Shown here in pieces: positions 23,601-32,397 of a stretch of DNA of 48,303 nucleotides (positions are counted from its first letter, which is position 1; each line of letters starts with the position of its first letter). Both the position numbers and the translations under genes were made by a program. Under the pieces are notes generated by a model, which searched no databases, was not told the DNA's origin, and worked only from the letters and a program-made list of their open reading frames with translations. Source of the DNA: Acidobacteriota bacterium (GTDB lineage Bacteria; Acidobacteriota; Blastocatellia; RBC074); contig JAFDVI010000046.1 in assembly GCA_018269055.1 (NCBI GenBank), forward strand, positions 1 to 48,303, read 5' to 3'.

Positions 23601-26393
23601 GCGAGAGCTTCCGATCCGACATTCATTCCGCCGCAAAATCAACTGGCTCCGGCGATTACAGGCGTGACGCCTGCCTTTGGAACGCCCGGCGGCGGCACGG
23701 TTGTGACCATCAACGGGTTCAATTTTACGGAAGACGGCGACGTCAAAGTGTTTTTCAACAACGCGGCGGGAGTGAACGTTCGCGCGTTGGGCAGCACGGC
23801 CATTGCCGTCAATACTCCGGCTCAGACGGCGGGCAGAGCCAGCATTCGCGTCGAAACCCGATACGGATCAATGACGCTGCTCAACGCGTTTACCTATTAC
23901 ATCAATGGATCAACCACTGGCGCGCCGGATGTTAACGGCGTATTTCCGAATTCGGGGTCAATCAAAGGCGGCAGCATCGTGACCATCAACGGAGCGAACT
24001 TTTCACCGGAAACGACTGTGCTGTTCGGCACCCTGACCGGAATGCGCACGTTCATCAATTCGAGCACGTTGCGAGTTGTCGCTCCGGCGGCGGCAACTCC
24101 GGGCGCCGTTGACTTGACCGTGCGAAACTCCGCGACGGCGGAAAAGAAAATTGCCGGTGGTTTCACTTACACGGCGTTGACTCCGCCGACGGTGGCTGTG
24201 CTTTCTCCGGCAGGCGGCGAAAAGTTTTTCATTGGCACAACGATTACTTTGCGCTGGCAATCGTCAGACAATCACCGACTGACGCGGCACAAGGTCGCGC
24301 TGTATCGCAGCACAGCAACGACGCCGCAACTGATTACCAACATCGCCGATTTGGGAGGCGAATCGGAATCCTTTAACTGGGTGATTCCGTCGAGCGCCGT
24401 GACACCCAACGGACGGTTACAGGTTGTTGCCGTGGACGACGAGGGCGCGGAAACGACGGTATTTTCGTCCGCCGATTTCACTATCGAAAGCCGTTGGCAG
24501 GAGCAAGAGCCGCTGCCTTCCGGCATCAATCGCATGGCGGCAACCAGCGACGGAAAATACTTCTATCAAATTGGCGGGCGCGTCAATACAGGGAATTCGA
24601 CTGCGCTGACGACGGTGCAACGGTTTGATCCGGAGGCGGCCACTCCAGCCTGGGAAGCGCTTGCGCCGTTGCCCGCGCCGATCAATTCCGGCAAGGCTGT
24701 GATGATCAACGGAAAGATTTATGTTCCCGGCGGCATTACACCTCCGGTGGAAATTGACCGTGGACAATTCGTTTATGACATTGCCGGCAACAGTTGGAGC
24801 AAGATGGCGGCTCCGCCGGTCGGCGTGCATGCATACGCATTGGCCGCTGACCCCGCGAACAAGGTGTATTACATGACTGGCGGTAGCGACTTGGTGGATG
24901 GCGTTGCGAACGCGCAGGTGTACAACGTTCAGACGAATCAATGGGCGGCTTTGCCTCCGATGGGCACGACACGCTTCGGGCACGAATCGGTATTTGTTGG
25001 CGGCAAGTTGTATGTGGTTGGCGGTTCAGGCGGCAGCAAGACCGGCGAAGTTTTTGATTTCAACACACAAACCTGGTCGCCGATTGCGCCAATGCCTCGC
25101 GCGCACATTTACGCGACCAGCGCATTGGCGCAAGGGGCCAATGGCCGAGTGTACTGGTTGATTATCGGCGGCGAAGACGACAATGTGGCGTTGACTCCTA
25201 TTGTGGATGTCTATGATTTTGCCGACAACCGCTGGCTGCCGACCGATGCGTCATTCAATCTGCCTGTGCCGCGTTCGCGTCCGGGCAGCGCCATTTTGAA
25301 CGGATGGCTTTACACCATTGGGGGGAGTACGGGTTCGGCCGGTGCAACCACTGTTTCCACCAACGAACGCTTCAAAGTAGATGGATTGACGTTTCTTTCG
25401 CTGAATCAACCGCCGTTGGTGGTCGTGCCGATAACTCAGCAAATCGCCTTGCCCGGACAGGAGCTTAAGTTTGTCGTATCGGCGCAGGATTTGGGATCGG
25501 AAGCCCCGGTTTCCATTTCCGCAGATGGCATTCCCGCCGGAGCGAATTTCACCGTCACCAATGACACGAACAACAGTGCAAAAGGCACATTCCGCTGGAC
25601 TCCCGTCCCAGCCGATGTGGGCCGCAACATCACGATCAACTTCACGGCCAGCGATGGCGCATTGACCGACACCAAACTTGTGCAGATCAGCGTCATCCAG
25701 GCTTCGACGTTGACGACGGTCAATGCAGCCGATTTCAAAGTCGGGCCGCTGGCGGTGGATTCCATTGCCGCTGCCTTCGGAATGAATTTGGCGTCGCGGA
25801 TTGAAGTTGCGCAATCCATTCCTTTGCCTTCTGGCTTGGCCGACACAATGTTGACGATCAACGGGATTCCCGCGCCGCTGTTTTTTGTTTCACCGACACA
25901 GATCAATTTTGCTGTCCCAGCGGGGCTTGATCCCGGTTCGGCAACCGTCATCGTCACCAACCCGATGGGAAGCTATGCGCTGGGCAACATTCAGATCGTG
26001 GCGGCTGCACCGGCAATTTTCACTGCCAATGCTTCCGGAACAGGGGATGCGGCTGCACAGGCGACTGCGGATGGCATCAATTTCCAGCAACCGCCATTCG
26101 ATGTTGTGGTGAACGGGCATCCGAACATTCTGGTGCTGTACGGCACGGGAATTCGCCACGTGCCTGCGGCGAATCCAAATGACGGAAATGGCGTCGCTGA
26201 ATCCGTGACCGTGACAATTGATGGCAAACCTGCCAATGTGCAATATGCCGGGTCACAAGGCGGCTTCACGGGACTGGATCAACTCAACGTCGAGTTTCCA
26301 CCTTCATTGGCGGGGCAAGGCGCGCGCGGCGTCGAGGCCGTTGTAACGGTCGGAGGCATTGCGGCCAACCGGGTAATCATTCAAATCAAGTGA
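20646..26393 (+). CDS. Giant secreted M36 metalloprotease with IPT, Kelch and Solibacter-type C-terminal modules
   Basis: A 1915-residue exported protein. In order: signal peptide (1-27); fungalysin/thermolysin propeptide (about 105-200, then a PepSY-like end at 275-297); an M36 zinc-peptidase domain (about 330-690) with HELTH at 535-539 and a third ligand in GEGWSD at Glu557; an immune-inhibitor-A/MAM-like beta domain (about 835-985); two IPT/TIG domains from about 1001; an Ig-like stretch; Kelch repeats from about 1285 to 1575; a cadherin-like putative-Ig module near 1587-1680; and a C-terminal domain (from about 1693) of the Solibacter type. Codons 305-328 are the in-frame palindromic element, placed between propeptide and protease. 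Likely role: extracellular protein breakdown or surface adhesion. Confidence 0.9.
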   Translation: MKTKLFSLATFIIVICVFSLVFSARAQRQSEQPKRLPKRMEDFDIRAGLSQSLPASPAEIKAAEVEGRQLATVRNSRLRRERPSAQIQFSSLTNAPSRVFSFTQDLTPPTTDVEAGARYFLKSNSDLYHLGDAEVNGLRVAKRYVTDHNGVTHLLMRQDVNGIEVFQGEYIFHFDRNGALLTAGGELIPSAADAVNLARPRLTVSAAFARAMEFADVEAANPVSVKTAASGRALKQKLSLQSKFSQDIDARLVYFPTLSDSLRLAWEFELWLAETPDVYQMVVDAETGALLYRRNLTSYCFGDDVRSPAFRRNAWSAKLPLPKGGTTNMQIQPTPHGQVFAKESPRPNLPIANNNPATVQREDLQYRASSFNGSAIFPANDPHIDWWNGQPPTSFTSNNADAYLDRDSNNQPDDSPRLVVPDGNFVFPLDLTAAPTTDDNQKAALANLFYWTNRYHDILYMFGFNEAAGNFQTTNFTGQGAGNDAVRAEAQDGSGINNANFSTSSFDGSSARVQMYLWTGTPQRDGDLDQGVILHELTHGTSIRLVRGLSGFQQMGEGWSDYFGIALLASPSDNLDGNYAVGQYVTGNYARGIRRFPYSTDPSVYPLNYADITDSVAPHGVGEIWCNTLLEVRAQLIRKLGFTEGQRQSIQLVVDGMKLSVPSPSFLDSRNAIMAADKANNGGANQCAMWTAFAKRGMGFSATTTGAIDRTPIQAFDVPPFCSDLGIVQFDQKAYLLGETVRFTLGDRNATGTIQAKVRSSVTGDEEMVTMTPDTVNAGSYNSSLRLVNGAAVSGDGQLQVSLAARDKIIVMYNDANNGSGAVVQVTAQSDVAGEKTVFDDSVESGNAGWSVSGTPASTWAITDSLAASGTHSWTDSPGANYAAGTNASLVSPLLDLSRALGVTLTFAHRYSFAAGGTDFGIVEFSTNDGATWNRATAFTGTQSTFIQSVLKLDVLAGQSRVRIRFRLSTVSIADGWTIDDIRVVARASDPTFIPPQNQLAPAITGVTPAFGTPGGGTVVTINGFNFTEDGDVKVFFNNAAGVNVRALGSTAIAVNTPAQTAGRASIRVETRYGSMTLLNAFTYYINGSTTGAPDVNGVFPNSGSIKGGSIVTINGANFSPETTVLFGTLTGMRTFINSSTLRVVAPAAATPGAVDLTVRNSATAEKKIAGGFTYTALTPPTVAVLSPAGGEKFFIGTTITLRWQSSDNHRLTRHKVALYRSTATTPQLITNIADLGGESESFNWVIPSSAVTPNGRLQVVAVDDEGAETTVFSSADFTIESRWQEQEPLPSGINRMAATSDGKYFYQIGGRVNTGNSTALTTVQRFDPEAATPAWEALAPLPAPINSGKAVMINGKIYVPGGITPPVEIDRGQFVYDIAGNSWSKMAAPPVGVHAYALAADPANKVYYMTGGSDLVDGVANAQVYNVQTNQWAALPPMGTTRFGHESVFVGGKLYVVGGSGGSKTGEVFDFNTQTWSPIAPMPRAHIYATSALAQGANGRVYWLIIGGEDDNVALTPIVDVYDFADNRWLPTDASFNLPVPRSRPGSAILNGWLYTIGGSTGSAGATTVSTNERFKVDGLTFLSLNQPPLVVVPITQQIALPGQELKFVVSAQDLGSEAPVSISADGIPAGANFTVTNDTNNSAKGTFRWTPVPADVGRNITINFTASDGALTDTKLVQISVIQASTLTTVNAADFKVGPLAVDSIAAAFGMNLASRIEVAQSIPLPSGLADTMLTINGIPAPLFFVSPTQINFAVPAGLDPGSATVIVTNPMGSYALGNIQIVAAAPAIFTANASGTGDAAAQATADGINFQQPPFDVVVNGHPNILVLYGTGIRHVPAANPNDGNGVAESVTVTIDGKPANVQYAGSQGGFTGLDQLNVEFPPSLAGQGARGVEAVVTVGGIAANRVIIQIK
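21558..21629 (+). repeat. 72-bp palindromic element inserted in frame (copy A)
   Basis: Occupies exactly codons 305-328 of the protease gene. The outer inverted repeat is GTTCGTAGT / ACTACGAAC. Inside are CCGCC-TTCA-GGCGG and a central GCTTGG-TCAG-CCAAGC hairpin. The last third, CCTAAAGGCGG, is shared with copy B. Copy B (9771-9842) has equal length, phase and direction. The peptide begins VRSPAFRRN and ends PLPKGGTTN. Confidence 0.85.
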
Positions 26394-27304
26394 CAACCAA
26401 AAGCGGAACAGAAAAGCTGGCAGATTTGAAGGCAATGGGTCAGGGCGGTTCGCCCCTCGTCGCTGCGTCATCTCGTCGCATAGTTTCTGCCAAATCGCAC
26501 CCTTCCTTTCTCCGCGTGCTTTGGGGCAAAGTTTTTGAGGATGATGTTTTTGGCCGTGCAGCACAGCTTGCCTATTACTGGCTGTTCTCGCTGTTTCCGT
26601 TGCTGATTTTTATGACTGCGCTGCTGGCTTACCTGCCAATTCCGCGCAAGCTGGATTACTGGTTGGGAGCGTTGAACAATGTCTTGCCGCCGGAAGCTTA
26701 CAATCTGGTGGACAGAACCTTTCACGAAATCGTTTCGCGCCAGCGCGGACGACTGCTCAGCTTCAGCATCCTTGTCGCCGTCTGGGCTTCCTCCGCGGGA
26801 ATGGAAGCGATCATTGGTTCGATCAATCGAGCTTACAAAAACACTGCATTGCGTCCGTGGTGGCGGGAAAAGCTGCTTTCCATTGGGCTGACGTTGGGAT
26901 TGGCTGTGTTCGTGCTGACGGCGTTGTCGCTGATCTTTTTTGGTGAAAGCCTGGGGCTGACCATTGCGCGGTTTTTCGGGTTGGGCGCAGCATTCAAAAC
27001 GGCGTTCAATATCGCGCAATGGCCGCTGGTCAGTCTTTTGATTTTGATTGGCATTGATTTGATTTACTACTTTGCGCCCAATTTCAAACACCGTTGGAGA
27101 TGGTTCACCCCTGGCGCGGTTTTTGCCGTGGTTTGCTGGCTGATGATTTCCTTCGCCTTTCGGCGGTACGTTTCGCGGTTCGGAAATTATAGCGCCACTT
27201 ACGGCGCGCTCGGCGGAGTCATGTTGCTGATGTTGTGGTTTTACCTGACGGGCATCGCGATTTTAATCGGCGGCGAAATCAACGCCATCACTCAAAAAAA
27301 CTAA
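26390..27304 (+). CDS. YihY/BrkB-family inner-membrane protein
   Basis: A 304-residue membrane protein with about six hydrophobic helices. Family landmarks are AAQLAYYWLFSLFPLLIF near 57-75, WASSAGMEAIIGSINRAY, YYFAPNFKHRWRWFTPGA and GNYSATYGALGGVMLLMLWFY. Members were once called ribonuclease BN or BrkB; they are now seen as membrane proteins of unclear function. It starts with GTG at 26390, overlapping the protease stop codon by a few bases, so translation may be coupled. Confidence 0.9.
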   Translation: MTTKSGTEKLADLKAMGQGGSPLVAASSRRIVSAKSHPSFLRVLWGKVFEDDVFGRAAQLAYYWLFSLFPLLIFMTALLAYLPIPRKLDYWLGALNNVLPPEAYNLVDRTFHEIVSRQRGRLLSFSILVAVWASSAGMEAIIGSINRAYKNTALRPWWREKLLSIGLTLGLAVFVLTALSLIFFGESLGLTIARFFGLGAAFKTAFNIAQWPLVSLLILIGIDLIYYFAPNFKHRWRWFTPGAVFAVVCWLMISFAFRRYVSRFGNYSATYGALGGVMLLMLWFYLTGIAILIGGEINAITQKN

Positions 27305-27348
27305 ACCTGAGTCGTTGAACGAAAAGCCGGATCGGTTCAGAGAAACAT

Positions 27349-28059
27349 TCAGCCATCCGTAACACACGCCAGAAAATATCCAACTCCACGTACAGTTCGG
27401 ATACGATCAAGGCCGTCCAGACCTGGGCCAAGTTTTTTGCGCAAATTGCAAACATGCATGTCTATGCTGCGGTCAGACGGATCAAACTTTCGTCCGTTGA
27501 TGGCGATGGAAAGTTCTTCGCGCGATACGTTGCTGCCTGCCGAACGCGCCAACGATGCCAGCAAATCAAATTCTGCCGGGGTCGTTTCGATCAACTCCTT
27601 CCTGCATCGCACCAATCGCGCTAGCGGATCAAGTTCAATGTCGCCCGCTCGAATTCGGTCATTGTGAATTGGCTTGGAAGGTTGCGGCGAAGGCTGTTTC
27701 GCGCGGCGAAGAATGGCATGAACTCTGGCGACCAGTTCGCGGGGGTTGCAGGGCTTTAACAGGTAATCATCTGCGCCAAGCTCCAGTCCCTGAATGCGAT
27801 CTGCATCGTTGGCAAGTGAAGTCACGATCAGCACGGGAGTTTGCGAATGAGCGCGTAGGCCGCGCAGTAGCTCAAATCCGTCTATTTCCGGTAATGCGAC
27901 ATCCAGCAGCACCAATGAATAAAGTCCCGTGGTGACGTGGGCTAAAGCTTGTTTTCGTTGGCTTACGCAATACCAGGCAAAGCCTTCCGGCTCAAGATGG
28001 TTTCTTACAATCGAGCATAAATCGGCATCGTCATCAACAATCAGGATTTGGCTCCTCAT
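27349..28059 (-). CDS. OmpR/PhoB-family response regulator (orphan)
   Basis: A 236-residue two-component regulator. The receiver domain has the acidic pair DD (9-11), the phospho-acceptor Asp53 in LLDVALPEIDG, Thr80 and Lys102 (LLKP). The C-terminal winged helix carries ETTPAEFDLL and RSIDMHVCNLRKKLG and ends RTVRGVGYFL, which is the DNA-binding pattern of the OmpR class. No histidine kinase is adjacent, so its partner is elsewhere. The genes next to it are two secreted proteins, possible but unproven targets. Confidence 0.92.
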   Translation of the reverse strand: MRSQILIVDDDADLCSIVRNHLEPEGFAWYCVSQRKQALAHVTTGLYSLVLLDVALPEIDGFELLRGLRAHSQTPVLIVTSLANDADRIQGLELGADDYLLKPCNPRELVARVHAILRRAKQPSPQPSKPIHNDRIRAGDIELDPLARLVRCRKELIETTPAEFDLLASLARSAGSNVSREELSIAINGRKFDPSDRSIDMHVCNLRKKLGPGLDGLDRIRTVRGVGYFLACVTDG

Positions 28060-28136
28060 TCCGCCCTTTCACCCCCCTGAACTTTACTGATGATTTCCAG
28101 ATGGAAAGTGACTTCATCGCGGAGGGAAAACGCATC

Positions 28137-28168
28137 CGCAGCCCAGCGGCTGCGCGCGCCGGGCTGCG
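28137..28168 (-). terminator. GC-rich hairpin after the small secreted gene
   Basis: CGCAGCCC (28137-28144) pairs with GGGCTGCG (28161-28168). It sits between the stop of the minus-strand gene at 28194 and the response regulator start. A short T tract (GCGTTTTCC) follows about 5 bases later on the minus strand. It could end or attenuate transcription into the regulator. Confidence 0.4.
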
Positions 28169-28193
28169 TCGTCAAAGAAAGCTGGTTGTGGAG

Positions 28194-28589
28194 TTAATCG
28201 TTTTGCTCAGACCCTCCGGCGGCGTTATTGGCCGGTTCCAGATTCAGGCTCATCTTTTGTCCTTCCATGCGCAGGCCCGTCATCACAGCGGTATTCCCAC
28301 GATTGGAAAGCAGAATTTCAGTGTCCGGTGATTTCTTATTGTTTTCGACAATCTGTCCTTTGGTCGTTGCGACGATCTTGCCGGTTCTCTCGCTTTGAAC
28401 TTCCAATTCGCCTGTTTGTTGATTGACGATCATCTTGTAGTTGCCTTTTTCAACCTGTGCATTGCCGATCATCATATCTTGCTCGACGTTGACTCGGACG
28501 GTGTGTGTTTTTCCGTGCGCCACGCCGGTCAAGGCGGTTACTGTTGTAATCATGATTGCCATTGTCACGTAACTCATCAATTTCTTCAT
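28194..28589 (-). CDS. Small secreted protein, acidobacterial type
   Basis: From ATG 28589 (131 residues), a signal peptide (KKLMSYVTMAIMITTVTALTG ending near VAHG) is followed by a small beta-rich domain with VRVNVEQDMMIGNAQVEKGNYKM-type strands (landmarks VEKGNYKMIV, GELEVQ, GLRMEGQKMSL). The 'xGxY.mxV' turn resembles small secreted proteins abundant in Acidobacteria; I know of no function. The ATG nine codons earlier gives an over-charged start. A second protein of this general sort is at 29130, divergently placed. Confidence 0.75.
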   Translation of the reverse strand: MKKLMSYVTMAIMITTVTALTGVAHGKTHTVRVNVEQDMMIGNAQVEKGNYKMIVNQQTGELEVQSERTGKIVATTKGQIVENNKKSPDTEILLSNRGNTAVMTGLRMEGQKMSLNLEPANNAAGGSEQND

Positions 28590-29129
28590 TTTTTTCTTCT
28601 CCCTCTGGGTCTTCAACCCTGCTTGTTATTGTTTTGTTTTTATCGCCAGCGAATTTGCAGCATCAGAAAGAAGCGCAAGCACGCTTCTCGTGCACCGGCA
28701 TTTCCTGGCGATTTTTTCTGCTAGCTGTAATTTCTTTTGCAACGAATGTGCCATCGCGCAAATCGTTGGTTTCTCTGAAAAATCGCAATGGGAAGTGGGG
28801 CGAAAGTGTTGGTGGTCGCTGTCGCTGAGGCGATATGCGACAGGTATGTTCCCAAGCATCTATATATTTACGGCAAAAAATAGACGGTCTTTGCTGAATT
28901 TTCAGATGGACACTTGGATCAATCCAGGCATTGTGGGTAGGCACAACACTACGGCTGTATGAATCCGCCACTCAGGTTTCAAAAAGTCCGGCCATTCAAT
29001 CGGAGTGAAAAAAGACCAATTCATCCTGACAAAACTCGACAAACTACTCAATTCCTATTTTCGTCATTGTGAATTGTGAGGCGTGATAAAGCACACCTCG
29101 AACACTAACAAGCAAGAAGGAGAAAAAGG
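28590..29129. other. Divergent AT-rich intergenic region, about 540 bases
   Basis: Separates two divergently transcribed small secreted-protein genes. Short open frames exist on both strands, but none has a plausible ribosome binding site or protein-like composition. The far right end carries AAGGAG before the ATG at 29130. An AT-rich stretch at about 28857-28885 (CTATATATTTACGG) could hold a promoter. I see no repeat or RNA structure in it. Confidence 0.5.
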
Positions 29130-29588
29130 ATGAAAAACATAATGATGATATTCGCGACTGTGGTTTTTCTTTTCAGTTTTGCAATGGGGCAGGCGAGCGC
29201 TCAAGAAGGCCCACTGTTGAAAGCGTATATTCCATTCGCTTTCACGATTGGCAGTAAAACACTTCCCGCGGGCGATTACGAAATCCGTAGAGGACTTTCA
29301 ACCCAGCCTGAGCTGTTGTTGATCAAGGGGGAAGATCACGAAAACTGGAAACAGGAAATGTTCTTTCTGACAAACATGGCGCAGGCCAGCGTTACCCCTA
29401 CGAAAACACAACTGGTTTTCGATCATGTGGGAGATCGTTATTTCCTGTCGAAGGTTTGGATGGCAGGCGAAAACAGTGGCCGCGAAGCTCCCATTTCAAA
29501 GGTGGAACGAAAAATGGAGTTGAGTGGACTGACGCGCGAGCAGATGTTGATCAATGCGAATTCGATCACCAATCGAGCATCCGATTAA
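29130..29588 (+). CDS. Small secreted protein of the PAGDYEI type
   Basis: A 152-residue exported protein: signal peptide 1-24 ending QASAQ, then IPFAFTIGSKTLPAGDYEIRR, a pattern very common in small secreted acidobacterial proteins (VPF.F.VG...LPAG.Y.v). The remainder is beta-rich, with LVFDHVGDRYFLSKVW. The function is unknown. AAGGAGAAAAAGG precedes the ATG, and a strong terminator follows at 29628. Confidence 0.8.
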   Translation: MKNIMMIFATVVFLFSFAMGQASAQEGPLLKAYIPFAFTIGSKTLPAGDYEIRRGLSTQPELLLIKGEDHENWKQEMFFLTNMAQASVTPTKTQLVFDHVGDRYFLSKVWMAGENSGREAPISKVERKMELSGLTREQMLINANSITNRASD

Positions 29589-29627
29589 CATCGGTTCAAT
29601 ACTTGGAATTGAACTTCATTCAGAGAG

Positions 29628-29665
29628 AAAGGCCGAGCAGTCGTAGTGATGATTGCTCGGCCTTT
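29628..29665. terminator. Bidirectional rho-independent terminator
   Basis: AAAGGCCGAGCA (29628-29639) and TGCTCGGCCTTT (29654-29665) pair perfectly over 12 bases with a 14-base loop. It lies between two convergent genes (ending at 29588 and 29687), with A/T ends on both sides. Confidence 0.85.
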
Positions 29666-29686
29666 ATCTTCTGATCGGAATCGGGC

Positions 29687-30205
29687 TTATAAAGCAGCCA
29701 ATTCAATTCGCATCACAACGCGAAGTTCTTTGGCTAATCCTCTGCGTTCTTCCTCCTCCACCAAGCGAAGAAGCTCCGGCGTCAGTTCTGACTGTGCCAG
29801 AATTCTGAAGCCCAACTTTTGGTAAAACGGAGCGTTCCAGGGAATGTCGCGAAACGTCGTCAGCGTCACGGTTGAAAATCCGGCGGATTGCGCTGAGCGG
29901 CAAACGGTTTGGATGAGCTTTGTGCCAATGCCTCTGCGTCCGTAATCGGGGTGAACATCAACCTCTTCTAAATGAAGCCCGCCGTCCAACAGATGCGTCA
30001 GCGCAAAGCCAACAGGCTTTCCGTCGGGCAACGCTGCGACCCAAAGCAGGTTGGCGTTTTGAGCTTCAAAAAATTCTTCGATAGGCGTCGGATCAGCAGG
30101 CAAATTGGCTGTCGCTTCAAATTGTAGAAAGAGGTCTCCGGCTATGTTTTCAATGTCTTGCAAGAAGGGAACATCTTCGGCGATGGCCAGACGGATTTCA
30201 TACAT
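29687..30205 (-). CDS. GNAT-family N-acetyltransferase
   Basis: From ATG 30205 (172 residues; the open frame reaches 30250 but overlaps the upstream stop). GNAT features: IRLAIAEDVPFLQDIE at the start, VDVHPDYGRRGIGTKLI with the acetyl-CoA loop RRGIGT, and FYQKLGFRIL near the end. The substrate is unknown. It is the last gene of the minus-strand operon, 20 bases after the ThuA gene. Confidence 0.85.
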   Translation of the reverse strand: MYEIRLAIAEDVPFLQDIENIAGDLFLQFEATANLPADPTPIEEFFEAQNANLLWVAALPDGKPVGFALTHLLDGGLHLEEVDVHPDYGRRGIGTKLIQTVCRSAQSAGFSTVTLTTFRDIPWNAPFYQKLGFRILAQSELTPELLRLVEEEERRGLAKELRVVMRIELAAL

Positions 30206-30225
30206 AGAATTACAACAAGAGGAAA

Positions 30226-30954
30226 TCAATTCAATTTTCCAGCCGCCCACTGAATCGCATTCCTGACCAGTTGTTGGTAGCTGGGATTCAAATTCGCGTT
30301 ACGGTCGTGACCGAGTTGAATGTAAACGACGCGTGCTTTTTCATAAGGGCCAATCCAGGCGACTGGGCCGTCGCTGGTTGGATCGTCCGTTGTCAGCAAC
30401 ACTTTGACTTTCGGCGAAATCCACAGGTCTTTGTAGGTTTCGTCGTGAATTTTGAACGTCCCAATGCCGTTCAGAATCGGATGCTTCATCGCCGGTTTGA
30501 TCGTCAAATCCACATCGTGTTTGTAGCTGCCGACTTTTCCGTTGACGGGTTCAAACAGCCATCGCCCGCCAACGACTTCTTCATACCACCAGGGCCAATT
30601 GACGTTCGTGCAAATGGCGTGATGCAGCACGACCACGCCTTTTCCACTTTCGACAAACTCACGCAGGTTTTTCTGTTTGGCCGGTTCCAGGCTTTGCGCC
30701 GTGTCATACATCACCAACACGTTTGCGCGATTACGCATGTCGTAGCTGTACGCTCGCGGGTGAGGATCAACCTTGGCGTTGATCGTTTCGTCGTCAAAGA
30801 CGGAATAGAACTCCGGGTCATAATCGTGACCGCCCGTGACGACCAGAACGCGCACGGCATCTGCGCGTTTGGGCTTCGGCTTCCATACTTCCTGAAACAA
30901 AGCCGCGCCCGTACAGGCAGTTATGATCAACAGAAATGCCAGCGATAGTTTCAT
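30226..30954 (-). CDS. Secreted ThuA-domain protein
   Basis: ThuA-like (class I glutamine amidotransferase-like fold) protein, 242 residues from ATG 30954, with a signal peptide (KLSLAFLLIITACTGAAL). Landmarks: VLVVTGGHDYDPEFY, GVVVLHHAICTN, HDETYKDLW, and IQLGHDRNA near the end. Such proteins accompany sugar-acid or trehalose utilisation and DUF1501/Gfo-Idh clusters in Acidobacteria and Planctomycetes; the reaction is unknown. It lies 10 bases after the DUF1501 gene. Confidence 0.88.
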   Translation of the reverse strand: MKLSLAFLLIITACTGAALFQEVWKPKPKRADAVRVLVVTGGHDYDPEFYSVFDDETINAKVDPHPRAYSYDMRNRANVLVMYDTAQSLEPAKQKNLREFVESGKGVVVLHHAICTNVNWPWWYEEVVGGRWLFEPVNGKVGSYKHDVDLTIKPAMKHPILNGIGTFKIHDETYKDLWISPKVKVLLTTDDPTSDGPVAWIGPYEKARVVYIQLGHDRNANLNPSYQQLVRNAIQWAAGKLN

Positions 30955-30964
30955 CGCGCCACCT

Positions 30965-32389
30965 TCAAGCCAGCAGTTTATCCACCACCAATCCGGCAAC
31001 GTCCGTCAGGCGGAAATCGCGCCCTTGAAAACGATACGTCAGTTTTTCGTGATCGAATCCGAGCAGTTGCAGCAAGGTCGCGTGCAGGTCATGAACGTGA
31101 ACGCGCTCTTTTACGACATTGAAGCCGAGTTCGTCGCTTTCGCCGTAGGTGATGCCCGGTTTGATGCCGCCACCTGCCAGCCACATCGTGAAGGCGTTCG
31201 GATGGTGATCGCGTCCATCGCTGCCGCCTTGCACCATCGGCGTACGCCCGAATTCGCCGCCCCAGATGACCAGGGTGTCTTTGAGCATTCCGCGTTGCTT
31301 CAAATCCGAAACCAATGCCGCGCAGGCTTGATCCGTGTCCAGGCAATTTTTGGTTAAATCCCTGACCAGGCTTCCGTGCTGATCCCAGGCTTCGTGGTAA
31401 ATTTGCACAAAGCGCACGCCACGTTCGACCAATCGCCGCGCCATTAACACTGAATTGGCGAACGAGGGTTTGCCCGGTTCCGCGCCGTACATATCCAAAA
31501 TGTGTTTTGGTTCTTTGCTCAAATCCATCAATTCCGGCGCACTGGTTTGCATCTTGTAGGCCATCTCGAACGAGTTAATGCGCGTGGCGATTTCCGGATC
31601 GCCCACCGTGTCCAGCCGCATGCGATTGAGTTTCTGAATCGTATCCAGCGAATCGCGTTGCAGTTTGGCATCAACGCCGCGCGGATTCGACAGGTACAAC
31701 ACCGGATCGCCTACGTTGCGGAACTGCACGCCCTGGTAAACGGTTGGCAAAAAGCCGCTGCCCCAACAACTGTTGCCGCCACTGGGGCCTTTGCTGCCCG
31801 TGCTGAACACAACGAAAGCGGGCAGGTCTTCGGCTTCGCTGCCCAAACCGTACACCGTCCAGGCGCCGAAACTCGGACGCCCGAAAATCATCGAACCTGT
31901 GTTCATCAACAATTGCGCCGGAGCGTGGTTGAAGGCATCGCTGACCATACCTTTGACGATGGTAATGTCGTCCACGATTTTCGCCGTGTGCGGCAGCAGC
32001 TCCGATATTTCCGCACCAGACTGGCCATACCTGGCGAACTTGAATTTCGGCCCCAACAGCTTCGAATTCGGATTGATGAATGCGGCACGGTAGCCTTTAA
32101 GCAAATCCGGTGGGGGAAGCGTCCCATCGAACTTCGCCAACGAAGGTTTGTTGTCGAACATTTCTATATGGCTGGGCCCGCCCGCCATAAACAGATAAAT
32201 GACGTTTTTGACCTTCGGTGCAAAGTGCGGCTTTTTTGGCGCCAGAGGATTTTGCGCTTGCGCATAGCCTTCACTGGCCAGCAAATGGTTCAGCGCCAAC
32301 GCGCCAAGTCCAACGCCGCATTGTTCAATGAACCAGCGCCGGCTGATGTTGTTAGCTTCTTTCGATTGCGGTTCGTTTGTATCTTTCAT
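30965..32389 (-). CDS. DUF1501 protein, Tat-exported
   Basis: A 474-residue protein with a twin-arginine signal (NISRRWFIEQ at 14-23) and an alkaline-phosphatase/sulfatase-like fold typical of DUF1501: VIYLFMAGGPSHIEMFDNKP, FGAWTVYGLG, WDQHGSL, and VIWGGEFGRTP with GRDHHPNAF. It is normally encoded beside a DUF1549/DUF1553 cytochrome-like protein; here that partner is the first gene of the same operon (37576), with five genes between. It starts 8 bases after the restriction endonuclease stop. The function is probably extracellular but not established. Confidence 0.92.
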   Translation of the reverse strand: MKDTNEPQSKEANNISRRWFIEQCGVGLGALALNHLLASEGYAQAQNPLAPKKPHFAPKVKNVIYLFMAGGPSHIEMFDNKPSLAKFDGTLPPPDLLKGYRAAFINPNSKLLGPKFKFARYGQSGAEISELLPHTAKIVDDITIVKGMVSDAFNHAPAQLLMNTGSMIFGRPSFGAWTVYGLGSEAEDLPAFVVFSTGSKGPSGGNSCWGSGFLPTVYQGVQFRNVGDPVLYLSNPRGVDAKLQRDSLDTIQKLNRMRLDTVGDPEIATRINSFEMAYKMQTSAPELMDLSKEPKHILDMYGAEPGKPSFANSVLMARRLVERGVRFVQIYHEAWDQHGSLVRDLTKNCLDTDQACAALVSDLKQRGMLKDTLVIWGGEFGRTPMVQGGSDGRDHHPNAFTMWLAGGGIKPGITYGESDELGFNVVKERVHVHDLHATLLQLLGFDHEKLTYRFQGRDFRLTDVAGLVVDKLLA

Positions 32390-32397
32390 TATTGCCT

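Noticed and set aside
28626..28962. Small open frames on both strands between the two secreted-protein genes
   Set aside because: No ribosome binding sites, many Cys/Trp/Arg of shadow type, and the frames overlap one another on opposite strands.
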